Source: Pseudomonas sp. WJP1 (GTDB lineage Bacteria > Pseudomonadota > Gammaproteobacteria > Pseudomonadales > Pseudomonadaceae). Taken from it: a stretch of 64,000 nt of DNA. The position numbers and the translations under genes are program-made. The stretch spans positions 3,274,501 through 3,338,500 of the forward strand of contig NZ_CP110128.1 in the NCBI RefSeq assembly GCF_028471945.1, given 5' to 3'. Below the pieces are notes generated by a model. It was not told the DNA's origin and did not search any database. It saw only the letters and a list, made by a program, of their open reading frames with translations. Shown here one piece after another: positions 53,560 to 61,367 of the stretch (positions are counted from its first letter, which is position 1; each line of letters begins with the position of its first letter).

Positions 53560-53623
53560 TATTGTTCGAACTGAAGCGTAACATAAGCGCAAATTCGCCT
53601 ATTTGGAAGTGTTGTTGGTTAAA

Positions 53624-53634
53624 TAGTATTACTA
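53624..53634. promoter_or_regulatory. Candidate GntR operator 2
   Basis: TAGTATTACTA, a perfect palindrome around a central base, 75 bases from the first site and about 94 bases before the MFS start. Both divergent promoters could be controlled by one GntR dimer pair. Confidence 0.5.
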
Positions 53635-53727
53635 TATAGTCGTTTTCAGCGGAGGGATGGCCCTGACGGTCAACTGTGAGAGGCGTCCCCCGAGGTTCTA
53701 TAAAAACAACAATCGGAGACCGATCTC

Positions 53728-55050
53728 ATGAGCCAGGAACTGCGGCTGATACGTCGCATCACGCTGAAACTGATTCCCTTCCTGATCCTGCTGTACCTGA
53801 TCGCCTACGTGGATCGCTCCGCCGTGGGCTTCGCCAAATTGCACATGGGCGCCGACATCGGCCTCGGTGATGCGGCGTACGGATTGGGTGCAGGGCTGTT
53901 CTTCATCGGCTATTTCCTCCTGGAAATCCCCAGCAACCTGATGCTTGACCGTTTTGGCGCGCGGCGCTGGTTCGCACGGATCATGGTCACCTGGGGCGCC
54001 ATCACCATCGGCATGGCGTTCGTCCAGGGGCCGAACAGCTTCTACCTGATGCGCTTTCTGCTCGGCGCGGCGGAAGCCGGGTTCTTTCCGGGCGTTCTCT
54101 ACTACATCACCCAGTGGTTTCCGGTGCGCCACCGCGGCAAGATCCTGGGGCTGTTCATCCTGTCCCAACCCATCGCGATGATGATCACCGGGCCCGTGTC
54201 CGGCGGCCTGCTGGGCATGGACGGCGTGCTCGGCCTGCACGGCTGGCAGTGGCTGTTCATCGTCATCGGCACCCCGGCGATCCTGCTGACCTGGCCGGTA
54301 CTGCGCTGGTTGCCGGATGGGCCGCAACAGGTGAAATGGATGGACCAGGCCGAGAAGGACTGGCTGTCCGGCGAGCTGCAAAAAGACCTGCAGGCCTACG
54401 GCCAGACCCGTCACGGCAACCCGCTGCACGCGCTCAAGGACAAGCGCGTGCTGCTGCTGGCGCTGTTCTACCTGCCGGTGACCCTGAGCATCTATGGCCT
54501 TGGCCTGTGGCTGCCGACCTTGATCAAGCAGTTTGGCGGTAGCGACCTGGTGACCGGGTTCGTGTCATCGGTGCCCTATGTCTTCGGGATCATCGGCCTG
54601 CTGATCATCCCGCGCAGCTCCGATCGATTGAATGATCGTTACGGCCATCTGGCGGTGCTTTATGTACTGGGCGCGATCGGCCTGTTCCTCAGTGCCTGGC
54701 TGATCTTTCCGGTATTGCAATTGATGGCGCTGTGCCTGGTGGCGTTCGCCCTGTTTTCCTGCACGGCGATTTTCTGGACCTTGCCCGGTCGCTTCTTTGC
54801 CGGCGCGAGCGCTGCGGCGGGGATTGCCCTGATCAACTCGGTGGGCAACCTCGGCGGCTACATCGGCCCGTTCGTGATCGGCGCGCTCAAGGAGTACACC
54901 GGCAACCTGGCGTCGGGGCTGTATTTCCTGTCCTGCGTGATGCTGTTCGGCCTGGTGTTGACCGGCGTGGTGTATCGCCAGTTGGAGCGCAAGCATGTGT
55001 TGCCGGCGGATGAGTTTGCCGCGAGTGCGCGTGGGGCTACCCGTACCTGA
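53728..55050 (+). CDS. MFS transporter for sugar acids
   Basis: 440-aa inner-membrane symporter of the major facilitator superfamily, anion:cation symporter (phthalate/galactarate) group. Twelve helices; loop 2-3 reads LDRFGARRWFARIMVTWGAI and helix 4 GAAEAGFFPGVLYYITQWFP, the typical family run. It is divergent from the dehydratase gene and heads the operon with the AraD1 and dehydrogenase genes, so it most likely imports the sugar acid. The ribosome site GGAG is ten bases before the ATG. Confidence 0.87.
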   Translation: MSQELRLIRRITLKLIPFLILLYLIAYVDRSAVGFAKLHMGADIGLGDAAYGLGAGLFFIGYFLLEIPSNLMLDRFGARRWFARIMVTWGAITIGMAFVQGPNSFYLMRFLLGAAEAGFFPGVLYYITQWFPVRHRGKILGLFILSQPIAMMITGPVSGGLLGMDGVLGLHGWQWLFIVIGTPAILLTWPVLRWLPDGPQQVKWMDQAEKDWLSGELQKDLQAYGQTRHGNPLHALKDKRVLLLALFYLPVTLSIYGLGLWLPTLIKQFGGSDLVTGFVSSVPYVFGIIGLLIIPRSSDRLNDRYGHLAVLYVLGAIGLFLSAWLIFPVLQLMALCLVAFALFSCTAIFWTLPGRFFAGASAAAGIALINSVGNLGGYIGPFVIGALKEYTGNLASGLYFLSCVMLFGLVLTGVVYRQLERKHVLPADEFAASARGATRT

Positions 55051-55076
55051 CACAAAACACGAAATCACCACTGACC

Positions 55077-55170
55077 CTGTGGGAGCGGGCTTGCCCGCGA
55101 TGGCTGCAGCACATTCACCGTCAATGTGTCAGATAGATCGCTATCGCTGGCAAGCCAGCTCCCACAGGGT
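55077..55170. repeat. REP pair with one altered arm
   Basis: Left arm at 55077-55103 is a standard CGGGCTTGCCCGCG REP. The right arm at 55141-55170 reads CGCTGGCAAGCCAGCTCCCA, with compensating changes that keep its own hairpin. Confidence 0.75.
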
Positions 55171-55202
55171 CCTGTGGCGTTCGATTAAACAGGAGAAATT
55201 TC

Positions 55203-56195
55203 ATGCGTTTGGTTCAATTCGAATTGAGTAACGGCGAGCGCCGTGTCGGCGTGGTCGAGGGGGCGCAAGTCCTGGAAGTTCGTGAGGCGCGCACGGTTCG
55301 CGACCTGGCGCTGGCGGCGATCGAAGCGGGCGTCAATCTGGAGCAACAGGTGCAGAGCCTGGGGTTGGGCCTCAGCCACGACTACGCCGAACTGCTGGCA
55401 CAATTGCGCATCCTGCCACCGCTGGATCACCCGGACCCGGCGCACCTGCTGGTCAGTGGCACCGGCCTGACTCACATGGGCAGCGCCTCGGCCCGGGACA
55501 AGATGCACCAGCAGGCCGGTGACGAAGCCGCGATGACCGACACCATGCGCATTTTCAAGTGGGGCGTGGAGGGCGGCAAGCCCGCAGTCGGTCAGGCGGG
55601 GGTGCAGCCGGAATGGTTCTACAAGGGCGACGGCAGCATCGTTGTGCGCCCCGGCCAGCCGTTCCCGTTGCCACCCTTTGCCGAAGACGCCGGTGAAGAG
55701 CCTGAACTCAGCGGCCTGTATGTCATCGGTCACGACAGCAAGCCGTATCGCCTCGGGTTTGCAGTCGGCAACGAGTTTTCCGATCACGTCATGGAGCGCA
55801 AGAACTACCTGTACCTGGCTCACTCGAAGCTGCGCAGTTGCAGCTATGGCCCGGAGCTGCGGGTCGGCGAGCTGCCGCAACACCTGGTCGGTACCAGCCG
55901 CATCCTGCGCGACGGCCAGGTGCTGTGGCAAAACGAGTTCCTCAGTGGCGAGGCCAACATGTGCCACAGCCTGGCGAACCTTGAATACCACCATTTCAAA
56001 TACAGCCAGTTCCTGCGCCCGGGTGACGTGCACATTCACTTCTTCGGCACTGCGACCCTGTCCTTCGCCGACGGCATTCGCACGCAACCGGGCGATGTGT
56101 TCGAGATCAGCCAGGGCGAATTCGGCGCGCCGTTGATCAATGGCATCGCTGCAGTCGATGCAGCTTTCGAACCCGGCACTGTCGGCACACTTTGA
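55203..56195 (+). CDS. AraD1-family 2-keto-3-deoxy sugar-acid dehydratase
   Basis: 330-aa protein of the fumarylacetoacetate hydrolase fold, AraD1 type, which would turn 2-keto-3-deoxy-L-arabonate into 2-oxoglutarate semialdehyde. Family segments: LLVSGTGLTHMGSASARDKMHQQ, KPYRLGFAVGNEFSDHVMERKNYLYLAHSKLRSCSYGPEL (metal-binding Glu/Asp), and VHIHFFGTATLSFADGI. AGGAG lies eight bases before the ATG. It is followed at ten bases by the dehydrogenase, consistent with consecutive steps. Confidence 0.85.
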   Translation: MRLVQFELSNGERRVGVVEGAQVLEVREARTVRDLALAAIEAGVNLEQQVQSLGLGLSHDYAELLAQLRILPPLDHPDPAHLLVSGTGLTHMGSASARDKMHQQAGDEAAMTDTMRIFKWGVEGGKPAVGQAGVQPEWFYKGDGSIVVRPGQPFPLPPFAEDAGEEPELSGLYVIGHDSKPYRLGFAVGNEFSDHVMERKNYLYLAHSKLRSCSYGPELRVGELPQHLVGTSRILRDGQVLWQNEFLSGEANMCHSLANLEYHHFKYSQFLRPGDVHIHFFGTATLSFADGIRTQPGDVFEISQGEFGAPLINGIAAVDAAFEPGTVGTL

Positions 56196-56205
56196 GGAAT
56201 CATGC

Positions 56206-57786
56206 ATGACCCGAATTCTTGGTCACAACTACATCGGCGGCCAGCGCAGTGCGCTGGGCTGCGTGAAATTGCACAGCGTCGACGCCGAAACCGGTGAGGC
56301 ATTGCCCCACGATTTCTTTCAGGCCACGCCCGAGGAAGTCGATGCCGCCGCCCAGGCTGGCGCTGCAGCGTACCCGGCTTATCGCACCTTGAGTGCCGAG
56401 CGTCGCGCGCAATTCCTCGATGCCATCGCCAATGAACTGGATGCGCTGGGCGATGAATTCGTCAGCCTTGTGTGCCGCGAAACCGCATTGCCTGCCGCAC
56501 GGATCATCGGTGAGCGTGGCCGCACCAGCGGGCAGATGCGCCAGTTCGCCAATGTGCTGCGGCGCGGCGATTTCTACGGCGCGCGTATCGATCAGGCGCT
56601 GCCTGAGCGTCAACCCTTGCCGCGTCCAGACCTGCGCCAATACCGTATCGGGCTCGGCCCGGTGGCGGTGTTCGGGGCCAGCAATTTCCCCTTGGCGTTT
56701 TCCACCGCCGGTGGTGACACCGCGTCGGCATTGGCCGCGGGTTGCCCGGTGGTGTTCAAGGCCCACAGCGGTCACATGGCCACGGCCGAGCAGGTGGCCG
56801 ATGCAATCATCCGCGCGGCAGAAAAAACCGCGATGCCGGCCGGCGTGTTCAACATGATCTACGGCGGTGGAGTCGGTGAAGCGCTGGTCAAGCACCCGGC
56901 CATCCAGGCGGTGGGTTTCACCGGTTCGCTCACCGGTGGTCGCGCGCTGTGCGACATGGCGGCGGCGCGCCCACAACCGATCCCGGTGTTCGCCGAGATG
57001 TCGAGCATCAACCCGGTGATCGTGTTGCCCCAGGCACTGCAAGCGCGCACGGAAACCATCGCCCGCGGCCTGTCGGCTTCGGTGGTGCAAGGCTGCGGTC
57101 AGTTCTGCACCAACCCTGGGCTGGTGATTGGCATCCGTTCGCCGCAGTTCACCGCATTCCTCCAGTTACTGGCCGACATGATGGCCGATCAACCGGCGCA
57201 GACCATGCTCAACGCCGGGACCCTGGACAGCTATGCAAAAGGCTTGCAAAAGCTCCTCGATCATCCTGGTATCGAGCACCTGGCGGGTAGCCCGCAACAA
57301 GGGCGTCAGGCGCAACCACAACTGTTCAAGGCCGATGCCAGCTTGCTGATCGAGGGCGATGAAGTGCTGCAAGCGGAAGTGTTTGGCCCGACCACCGTGG
57401 TAGTCGAAGTGGCGGATCAGGCACAACTGAGCGCCGCGCTGAACGGTCTGCACGGTCAATTGACCGCGACGATCATCGGCGAGCCGGCGGACTTGGAGCA
57501 GTTCAGCGAGCTGACGGGGTTGCTGGAGCAGAAGGTCGGGCGAATCCTGCTCAATGGCTATCCAACCGGCGTGGAGGTCTGTGATTCGATGGTCCATGGC
57601 GGGCCGTATCCCGCGACGTCGGATGCGCGCGGCACGTCGGTGGGCACCCTGGCCATCGACCGCTTCCTGCGCCCGGTGTGCTTCCAGAATTACCCTGACA
57701 GCCTGCTGCCCGACGCGCTGAAGAATGCCAATCCGCTGCGCATCCAGCGCCTGGTGGATGGCAAGCCGTCGCGCGACGCCCTTTAA
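56206..57786 (+). CDS. 2-Oxoglutarate semialdehyde dehydrogenase
   Basis: 526-aa NADP-type aldehyde dehydrogenase of the alpha-ketoglutaric semialdehyde (KGSADH) group. Catalytic residues: Cys301 in VVQGCGQFCTNPGLVIG, Glu264 in PVFAEMSSINPV, Asn160 in VFGASNFPLAF. It would oxidise the semialdehyde to 2-oxoglutarate and so complete the pathway into the citric acid cycle. ATG 56206 (MTRILGHNYIGGQ) is the family start; the upstream frame is inside the previous gene. It is operonic with the AraD1 gene. Confidence 0.9.
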   Translation: MTRILGHNYIGGQRSALGCVKLHSVDAETGEALPHDFFQATPEEVDAAAQAGAAAYPAYRTLSAERRAQFLDAIANELDALGDEFVSLVCRETALPAARIIGERGRTSGQMRQFANVLRRGDFYGARIDQALPERQPLPRPDLRQYRIGLGPVAVFGASNFPLAFSTAGGDTASALAAGCPVVFKAHSGHMATAEQVADAIIRAAEKTAMPAGVFNMIYGGGVGEALVKHPAIQAVGFTGSLTGGRALCDMAAARPQPIPVFAEMSSINPVIVLPQALQARTETIARGLSASVVQGCGQFCTNPGLVIGIRSPQFTAFLQLLADMMADQPAQTMLNAGTLDSYAKGLQKLLDHPGIEHLAGSPQQGRQAQPQLFKADASLLIEGDEVLQAEVFGPTTVVVEVADQAQLSAALNGLHGQLTATIIGEPADLEQFSELTGLLEQKVGRILLNGYPTGVEVCDSMVHGGPYPATSDARGTSVGTLAIDRFLRPVCFQNYPDSLLPDALKNANPLRIQRLVDGKPSRDAL

Positions 57787-57801
57787 GATTCACAACGAAC
57801 C

Positions 57802-57909
57802 CTGTGGGAGCGGGCTTGCCCGCGATAGCGTCGGCACAGTCAACATTGATATCGACTGACATAGTGCCATCGCGGGCAAGTCGAATCGTCGCACCGCCGC
57901 TCCCACAGG
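57802..57909. repeat. REP pair with a long-variant arm
   Basis: Left arm at 57802-57828 is a standard CGGGCTTGCCCGCG REP. The right arm at 57867-57909 has a 17-base insert-like segment (TCGAATCGTCGCACCGC), the same variant as at 50771. Confidence 0.7.
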
Positions 57910-57976
57910 TTCGTGTGGAACGATCGGTAGGTGCATGAGCTATCATTGCGTTTTTCCCACTCAAAGATTGACTGCC

Positions 57977-58273
57977 ATGACTGCCGTAACAGACACCTTG
58001 CTTAACGCCCTCGAACATTGCGGGATGGTGGAAATCGACGGGCTGCACGCCTTCGAATTCGCCCTCGATGTCGACGACAACCTGCACATCGAATGCATGG
58101 ACGGTCGAGCGGCCAAGCACTGGGAATTCACCCCGGCACAGGTCCAGGCCGCGACCTTCGACACCACCCTGCAAAGCTGGCTGATCAACGATAACGACGG
58201 CGAACACCGCCTGGTGTGCGTGGGCGACGTCATCAGCGGCGACAACGAAGACGACGATCAACAGGATGCGTAA
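57977..58273 (+). CDS. Hypothetical protein (DUF5629-like)
   Basis: 98-aa acidic soluble protein. It begins MTAVTDTLLNALEHCGMVEIDGLHAFEFALD and ends with a run of acidic residues. I associate it with the DUF5629 group of pseudomonads, tentatively. ATG 57977 is preferred over 57935 since the family begins MTA. Its last eight bases overlap the lactonase gene, so the two are cotranscribed. Function unknown. Confidence 0.7.
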   Translation: MTAVTDTLLNALEHCGMVEIDGLHAFEFALDVDDNLHIECMDGRAAKHWEFTPAQVQAATFDTTLQSWLINDNDGEHRLVCVGDVISGDNEDDDQQDA

Positions 58274-59435
58274 CCTCTGGCCGCTGTTGATCGCCGGCAG
58301 CATCGGCGCAATGGGTGTTCAGCAGGCATCCGCCGATGACTATCAACTGCTCGTGGGGTCGTACACGGGCGGTCAAAGCCAGGGCATTTATCGCCTGAAC
58401 TTCGACAGTGCGACGGGGCAGATCGACGCCAGGCCGCTGCAAGTGATCAACAGCGAAAACCCGTCCTTGCTGACCCTGTCCACTGACCGGCAGCGCTTGT
58501 TCGTGGTCAATGAAAATGGCCCGGGCCAGACCGATCCGGTCGGGCGGGTCAGCAGTTATGCGATCGACCCCAAGACCCATGAACTAACTCGGATCAATCA
58601 GGTGCAAAGCCTCGGTAACGAGCCAACGCATTCTAGCCTGAGCCTGGAAGCCAGCCATTTGTTCGTCAGCAACTACTCGGTGGCTGAAGACCCGGGTGGC
58701 ACCCTGGCGGTGTTGCCGGTGGCAGCCGATGGCACGCTCAAACCGGTGGTGCAGATGAGCAGCCATCCGGCCAGCCGGGTCAATCCCGAGCGGCAGATGT
58801 CGGCGCACGTGCATTCGACGATCACCTCGCCTGATGGTAAATACGTGTTTTCCAACGACCTGGGGGCGGACAAGGTTTTTGTCTACCGCTTCGACCCCAA
58901 GGCCAATCCTGACTTGCCGCTGACCCCGGCTACACCGTCGTTCGTTCAACTGCCAGCCGGTAGCGGGCCGCGCCATCTGCTGTTCAGTGCCGATGGCAAG
59001 CACGCCTGGCTGACCATGGAAATGAGCGCGCAAGTGGCGGTGTTCGATTACCGCGACGGCAAGCTTGAGCAAACCCAGAGCGTCGACCTGGCTGCCGGTC
59101 AGCCCGTGTCGGACAAGGCCGCCGCTGCGCTGCATGCGTCAACGGACGGCAAGTTCCTCTATGTCAGCAACCGTGGCACCGCCAACCAGTTGCTGGTGTT
59201 CGCCATCGACCCGGCGACGGGCCATCTCAAGGAACTGCAACGGCGCGCGGTAGAGGGCGATCATCCACGGGAATTCAGCCTCGATCCGAGCGGCAAGTTC
59301 CTGCTGATTGCCAACCAGAAAAGCAACCAGATTGTCGTCGTCGAGCGCGATGCCAAGACCGGCTTGCTGGGCAAAACTGTGCAAAAACTGCCGATGGATG
59401 CACCCAGCGACCTGAAATTCCTGGTGCGTCAATAG
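58266..59435 (+). CDS. Exported lactonase-family beta-propeller protein
   Basis: 389-aa protein of the lactonase (6-phosphogluconolactonase YbhE-like) family, a seven-bladed propeller. The signal peptide is NLWPLLIAGSIGAMGVQQASA. Family blocks: LLVGSYTGGQSQGIYRLNFD, NEPTHSSLSLEASHLFVSNY, AHVHSTITSPDGKYVFSNDLGADKVFVYRFD, and GSGPRHLLFSADGKHAW. Being exported and next to a sugar-acid operon, it may open a sugar lactone in the periplasm before uptake; this is inference. It overlaps the upstream gene by eight bases. Confidence 0.83.
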   Translation: MRNLWPLLIAGSIGAMGVQQASADDYQLLVGSYTGGQSQGIYRLNFDSATGQIDARPLQVINSENPSLLTLSTDRQRLFVVNENGPGQTDPVGRVSSYAIDPKTHELTRINQVQSLGNEPTHSSLSLEASHLFVSNYSVAEDPGGTLAVLPVAADGTLKPVVQMSSHPASRVNPERQMSAHVHSTITSPDGKYVFSNDLGADKVFVYRFDPKANPDLPLTPATPSFVQLPAGSGPRHLLFSADGKHAWLTMEMSAQVAVFDYRDGKLEQTQSVDLAAGQPVSDKAAAALHASTDGKFLYVSNRGTANQLLVFAIDPATGHLKELQRRAVEGDHPREFSLDPSGKFLLIANQKSNQIVVVERDAKTGLLGKTVQKLPMDAPSDLKFLVRQ

Positions 59436-59590
59436 GCCGCAGGCCCCGGCTGATGGGGCCTGCATCCTTCTATCAATGAGGGTGATATCTGGAAGTGTCA
59501 CAAAGCATTTCAAGCTGCTAACCCTCGAGGGTTAAGTTTGCTTCACGGCCCCACCGGGCAAGCAAGCCAACTGACTCCGAGGAATACCGC

Positions 59591-59770
59591 ATGAACTTCA
59601 ATCTCTTCTCCGTAATCGCCGCTTCCGCCATTTCCGCCACCGTGGCCCTGCCAGCCAGCGCCAACGTTGAAATCAGCGACAAGAAAACCCACGCCCAAAG
59701 CTACACCCAGAAATACCTGCAACAGAGCGCCAACTTCTACGCCGCCCTGGATCACAAAGCCCAACACTGA
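59591..59770 (+). CDS. Small exported protein, 59 aa
   Basis: Signal peptide MNFNLFSVIAASAISATVALPASA, then a mature part beginning NVEISDKKTHAQSYTQKYLQ and ending HKAQH, about 35 residues. GAGGA lies nine bases before the ATG. I recognise it only as a pseudomonad hypothetical of this size. Monocistronic, with a long hairpin after it. Confidence 0.7.
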   Translation: MNFNLFSVIAASAISATVALPASANVEISDKKTHAQSYTQKYLQQSANFYAALDHKAQH

Positions 59771-59791
59771 AATTCAAGCCCTGCAGCCTTT

Positions 59792-59863
59792 ATGCAGGAG
59801 CGAAGTCACTTGCCAATCGAGGCCCAGGCAGCGAAAGGCGTTGAAGTGATGTCGCTCCTGCAT
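59792..59863. repeat. Long stem-loop (ATGCAGGAGCGA)
   Basis: Arms ATGCAGGAGCGA...CACTT and AAGTG...TCGCTCCTGCAT, separated by a 32-base loop, between two small exported-peptide genes. It is not a REP but has a related GGAGCGA core. Could be a terminator for the 59-aa gene. Confidence 0.6.
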
Positions 59864-59970
59864 AACGCATTTGCGACAACTTGGCCGCCGATGCTTGATA
59901 TCAGGTGGCCATGCCTCTAAATTTGACGCTGATTTTTTGACTCCTCCTTCTGAAGAAAAGGATTGCCAAA

Positions 59971-60093
59971 ATGACGATGCGTCTTGCCGTGGTGCTGCTG
60001 TTCCTCTATTCGACCCCGATCCTGTCTGCCGGGCCCATTCCCGGTGAACCCGACGCTGCCCGCGAGCGCATGATCAGTTTTATTGAAGACTGA
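59971..60093 (+). CDS. Small exported peptide, 40 aa
   Basis: Predicted product MTMRLAVVLLFLYSTPILSA then a short mature tail GPIPGEPDAARERMISFIED. The AAGGA ribosome site is about eight bases before the ATG. It has a clear signal-like N-terminus and a stop. No homologue that I can name; treated as a probable but small gene. Confidence 0.5.
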   Translation: MTMRLAVVLLFLYSTPILSAGPIPGEPDAARERMISFIED

Positions 60094-60208
60094 GATAGAC
60101 CGGCTTAATGATCAACGAAGTTGATATTTGCTATAAAGCAGACTCGTTGGTTACCGGTGCTTTTTTGATTGATTCTGTGGACTCTGAAACATGTCCACGG
60201 AGTTCATC

Positions 60209-60421
60209 ATGGCCAGCACGATCATCACCTCTGCCAAACACGGCGCCTATGTGGCAATCGGTCTTTACCTGGTCATGGTGCTGGTTGTCAGCCTTTCGCC
60301 GCAGTCGCAGCAGGCCGTCGAACCGCCGATCCATGTCGCACACCCTGGCATCCAGTTTGAACATCGCGCGCAACAGGCGATGGTCGATCCGGCTGAACTC
60401 GCAGGAGTGGGCGGAGCATGA
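60209..60421 (+). CDS. Small membrane protein, 70 aa
   Basis: One membrane helix (AYVAIGLYLVMVLVVSLSP) followed by an outside tail with HVAHPGIQFEHRAQQAMVDP. ATG 60209 is chosen because GGAG lies seven bases upstream; the in-frame ATG 60191 is less likely. It overlaps the next gene by four bases (ATGA), giving a two-gene unit. Not recognised. Confidence 0.6.
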   Translation: MASTIITSAKHGAYVAIGLYLVMVLVVSLSPQSQQAVEPPIHVAHPGIQFEHRAQQAMVDPAELAGVGGA

Positions 60422-60675
60422 ACCGTTGCAAACTTCTTATTATCGCCTTCCTGGCATTCATAACCAATGGTTTTTCCTTGCTGGGGATCGGGCACGGGTC
60501 AATAGGCGGGGTGGCACGGGCCATTGAGGCCAACCACAACATCGCGCGTAACATCGAGACAGCCAAGGCCATGGGGATGCTGGCCGGCAACCCGCCGATC
60601 ACGCCCGATGAAGGTTTTTTCGGACCGTTCCATGTTGATTGCTCGGCCATTGGCATGTGCGAAGTATTGGCCTGA
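60418..60675 (+). CDS. Small exported or membrane protein, 85 aa
   Basis: N-terminal hydrophobic segment MNRCKLLIIAFLAFITNGFSLLGIG, then a short domain IEANHNIARNIETAKAMGML and DEGFFGPFHVDCSAIGMCEVLA with two Cys near the end. Overlaps the 70-aa gene by four bases. Not recognised; the pair probably works together. Confidence 0.65.
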   Translation: MNRCKLLIIAFLAFITNGFSLLGIGHGSIGGVARAIEANHNIARNIETAKAMGMLAGNPPITPDEGFFGPFHVDCSAIGMCEVLA

Positions 60676-60686
60676 ACCGCCCCCCC

Positions 60687-60758
60687 CTGTAGGAGCCAGG
60701 CTTGCCGGCGAAGGCGTCGTCGAGATCGCCTTCGCCGGCAAGCCTGGCTCCTACAGGG
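60687..60758. repeat. REP pair (CTTGCCGGCGAA type)
   Basis: Inverted pair at 60687-60713 and 60729-60758 with a short loop, in the convergent gap before the GST gene. Confidence 0.85.
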
Positions 60759-60770
60759 GGGGATCGTGTT

Positions 60771-61367
60771 TTATTTCGCCATCACCGATGTAAACAACGT
60801 CGACACCAGAAACCGCTGTAGCCAAGCCTGCAGTCGTCGATACGGCGTCTGCGCAAACCACTCGCGATCGACATGGGCGAACTGCCGTATGAACGGCATC
60901 AACGCCACGTCGGCCAGGGTTGGGTGGTCTGCCAGCAGATAATCGCGACCGTCCAGCAACTCCTCCAGCTTACCCAGGAACACCTCGCCCTCGGCGCGGT
61001 AAAACGCCATCGGCTGTTCGGGATAGCGCTCGGCGTACTTGTAGCGGTTCAGATACACCTTGAAGACCTGATCGTTCTCCTCGATCAACGCCGCAATGGC
61101 GAGCTGTCCTTGCGGATCATCCTTAAGCAGCCAGTCCTGCGGGTCGTTGCAAGCCAGCGCCCAGCGCATGATTTCCAGGCTTTCATCGATGACCCGGCCG
61201 TCTATGTTCAACACCGGCACCGTGGCTTTGCTCGACAGTGCGAGCATCTCCGCGGGTTTGGCCTTCAGGCTGACTTCGACAATGTCCACGGCCACTTCGC
61301 TGTAGCGCAGCGCCATGCGTGCCCGCATGGCGTACGGGCAGCGGCGGAACGAATAGAGCGTGATCAT
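60771..61367 (-). CDS. Glutathione S-transferase family protein
   Basis: 198-aa protein with the thioredoxin-like N-terminal domain (ITLYSFRRCPYAMRARMALRY, SSKATVPVLNIDGRVIDESLEIMRWA) and an all-helical C-terminal domain (YLLADHPTLADVALMPFIRQF). The CPYA motif suggests a Cys-type active site (omega-like or YibF-like). It overlaps the sbcC stop by three bases, so it follows sbcC in one transcript. Confidence 0.9.
   Translation of the reverse strand: MITLYSFRRCPYAMRARMALRYSEVAVDIVEVSLKAKPAEMLALSSKATVPVLNIDGRVIDESLEIMRWALACNDPQDWLLKDDPQGQLAIAALIEENDQVFKVYLNRYKYAERYPEQPMAFYRAEGEVFLGKLEELLDGRDYLLADHPTLADVALMPFIRQFAHVDREWFAQTPYRRLQAWLQRFLVSTLFTSVMAK

Noticed and set aside
60108..60527. 139-codon frame over the small membrane-protein genes
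   Set aside because: It runs out of frame across the better-supported 70-aa and 85-aa genes, and its translation is Ser/Arg-rich without structure.
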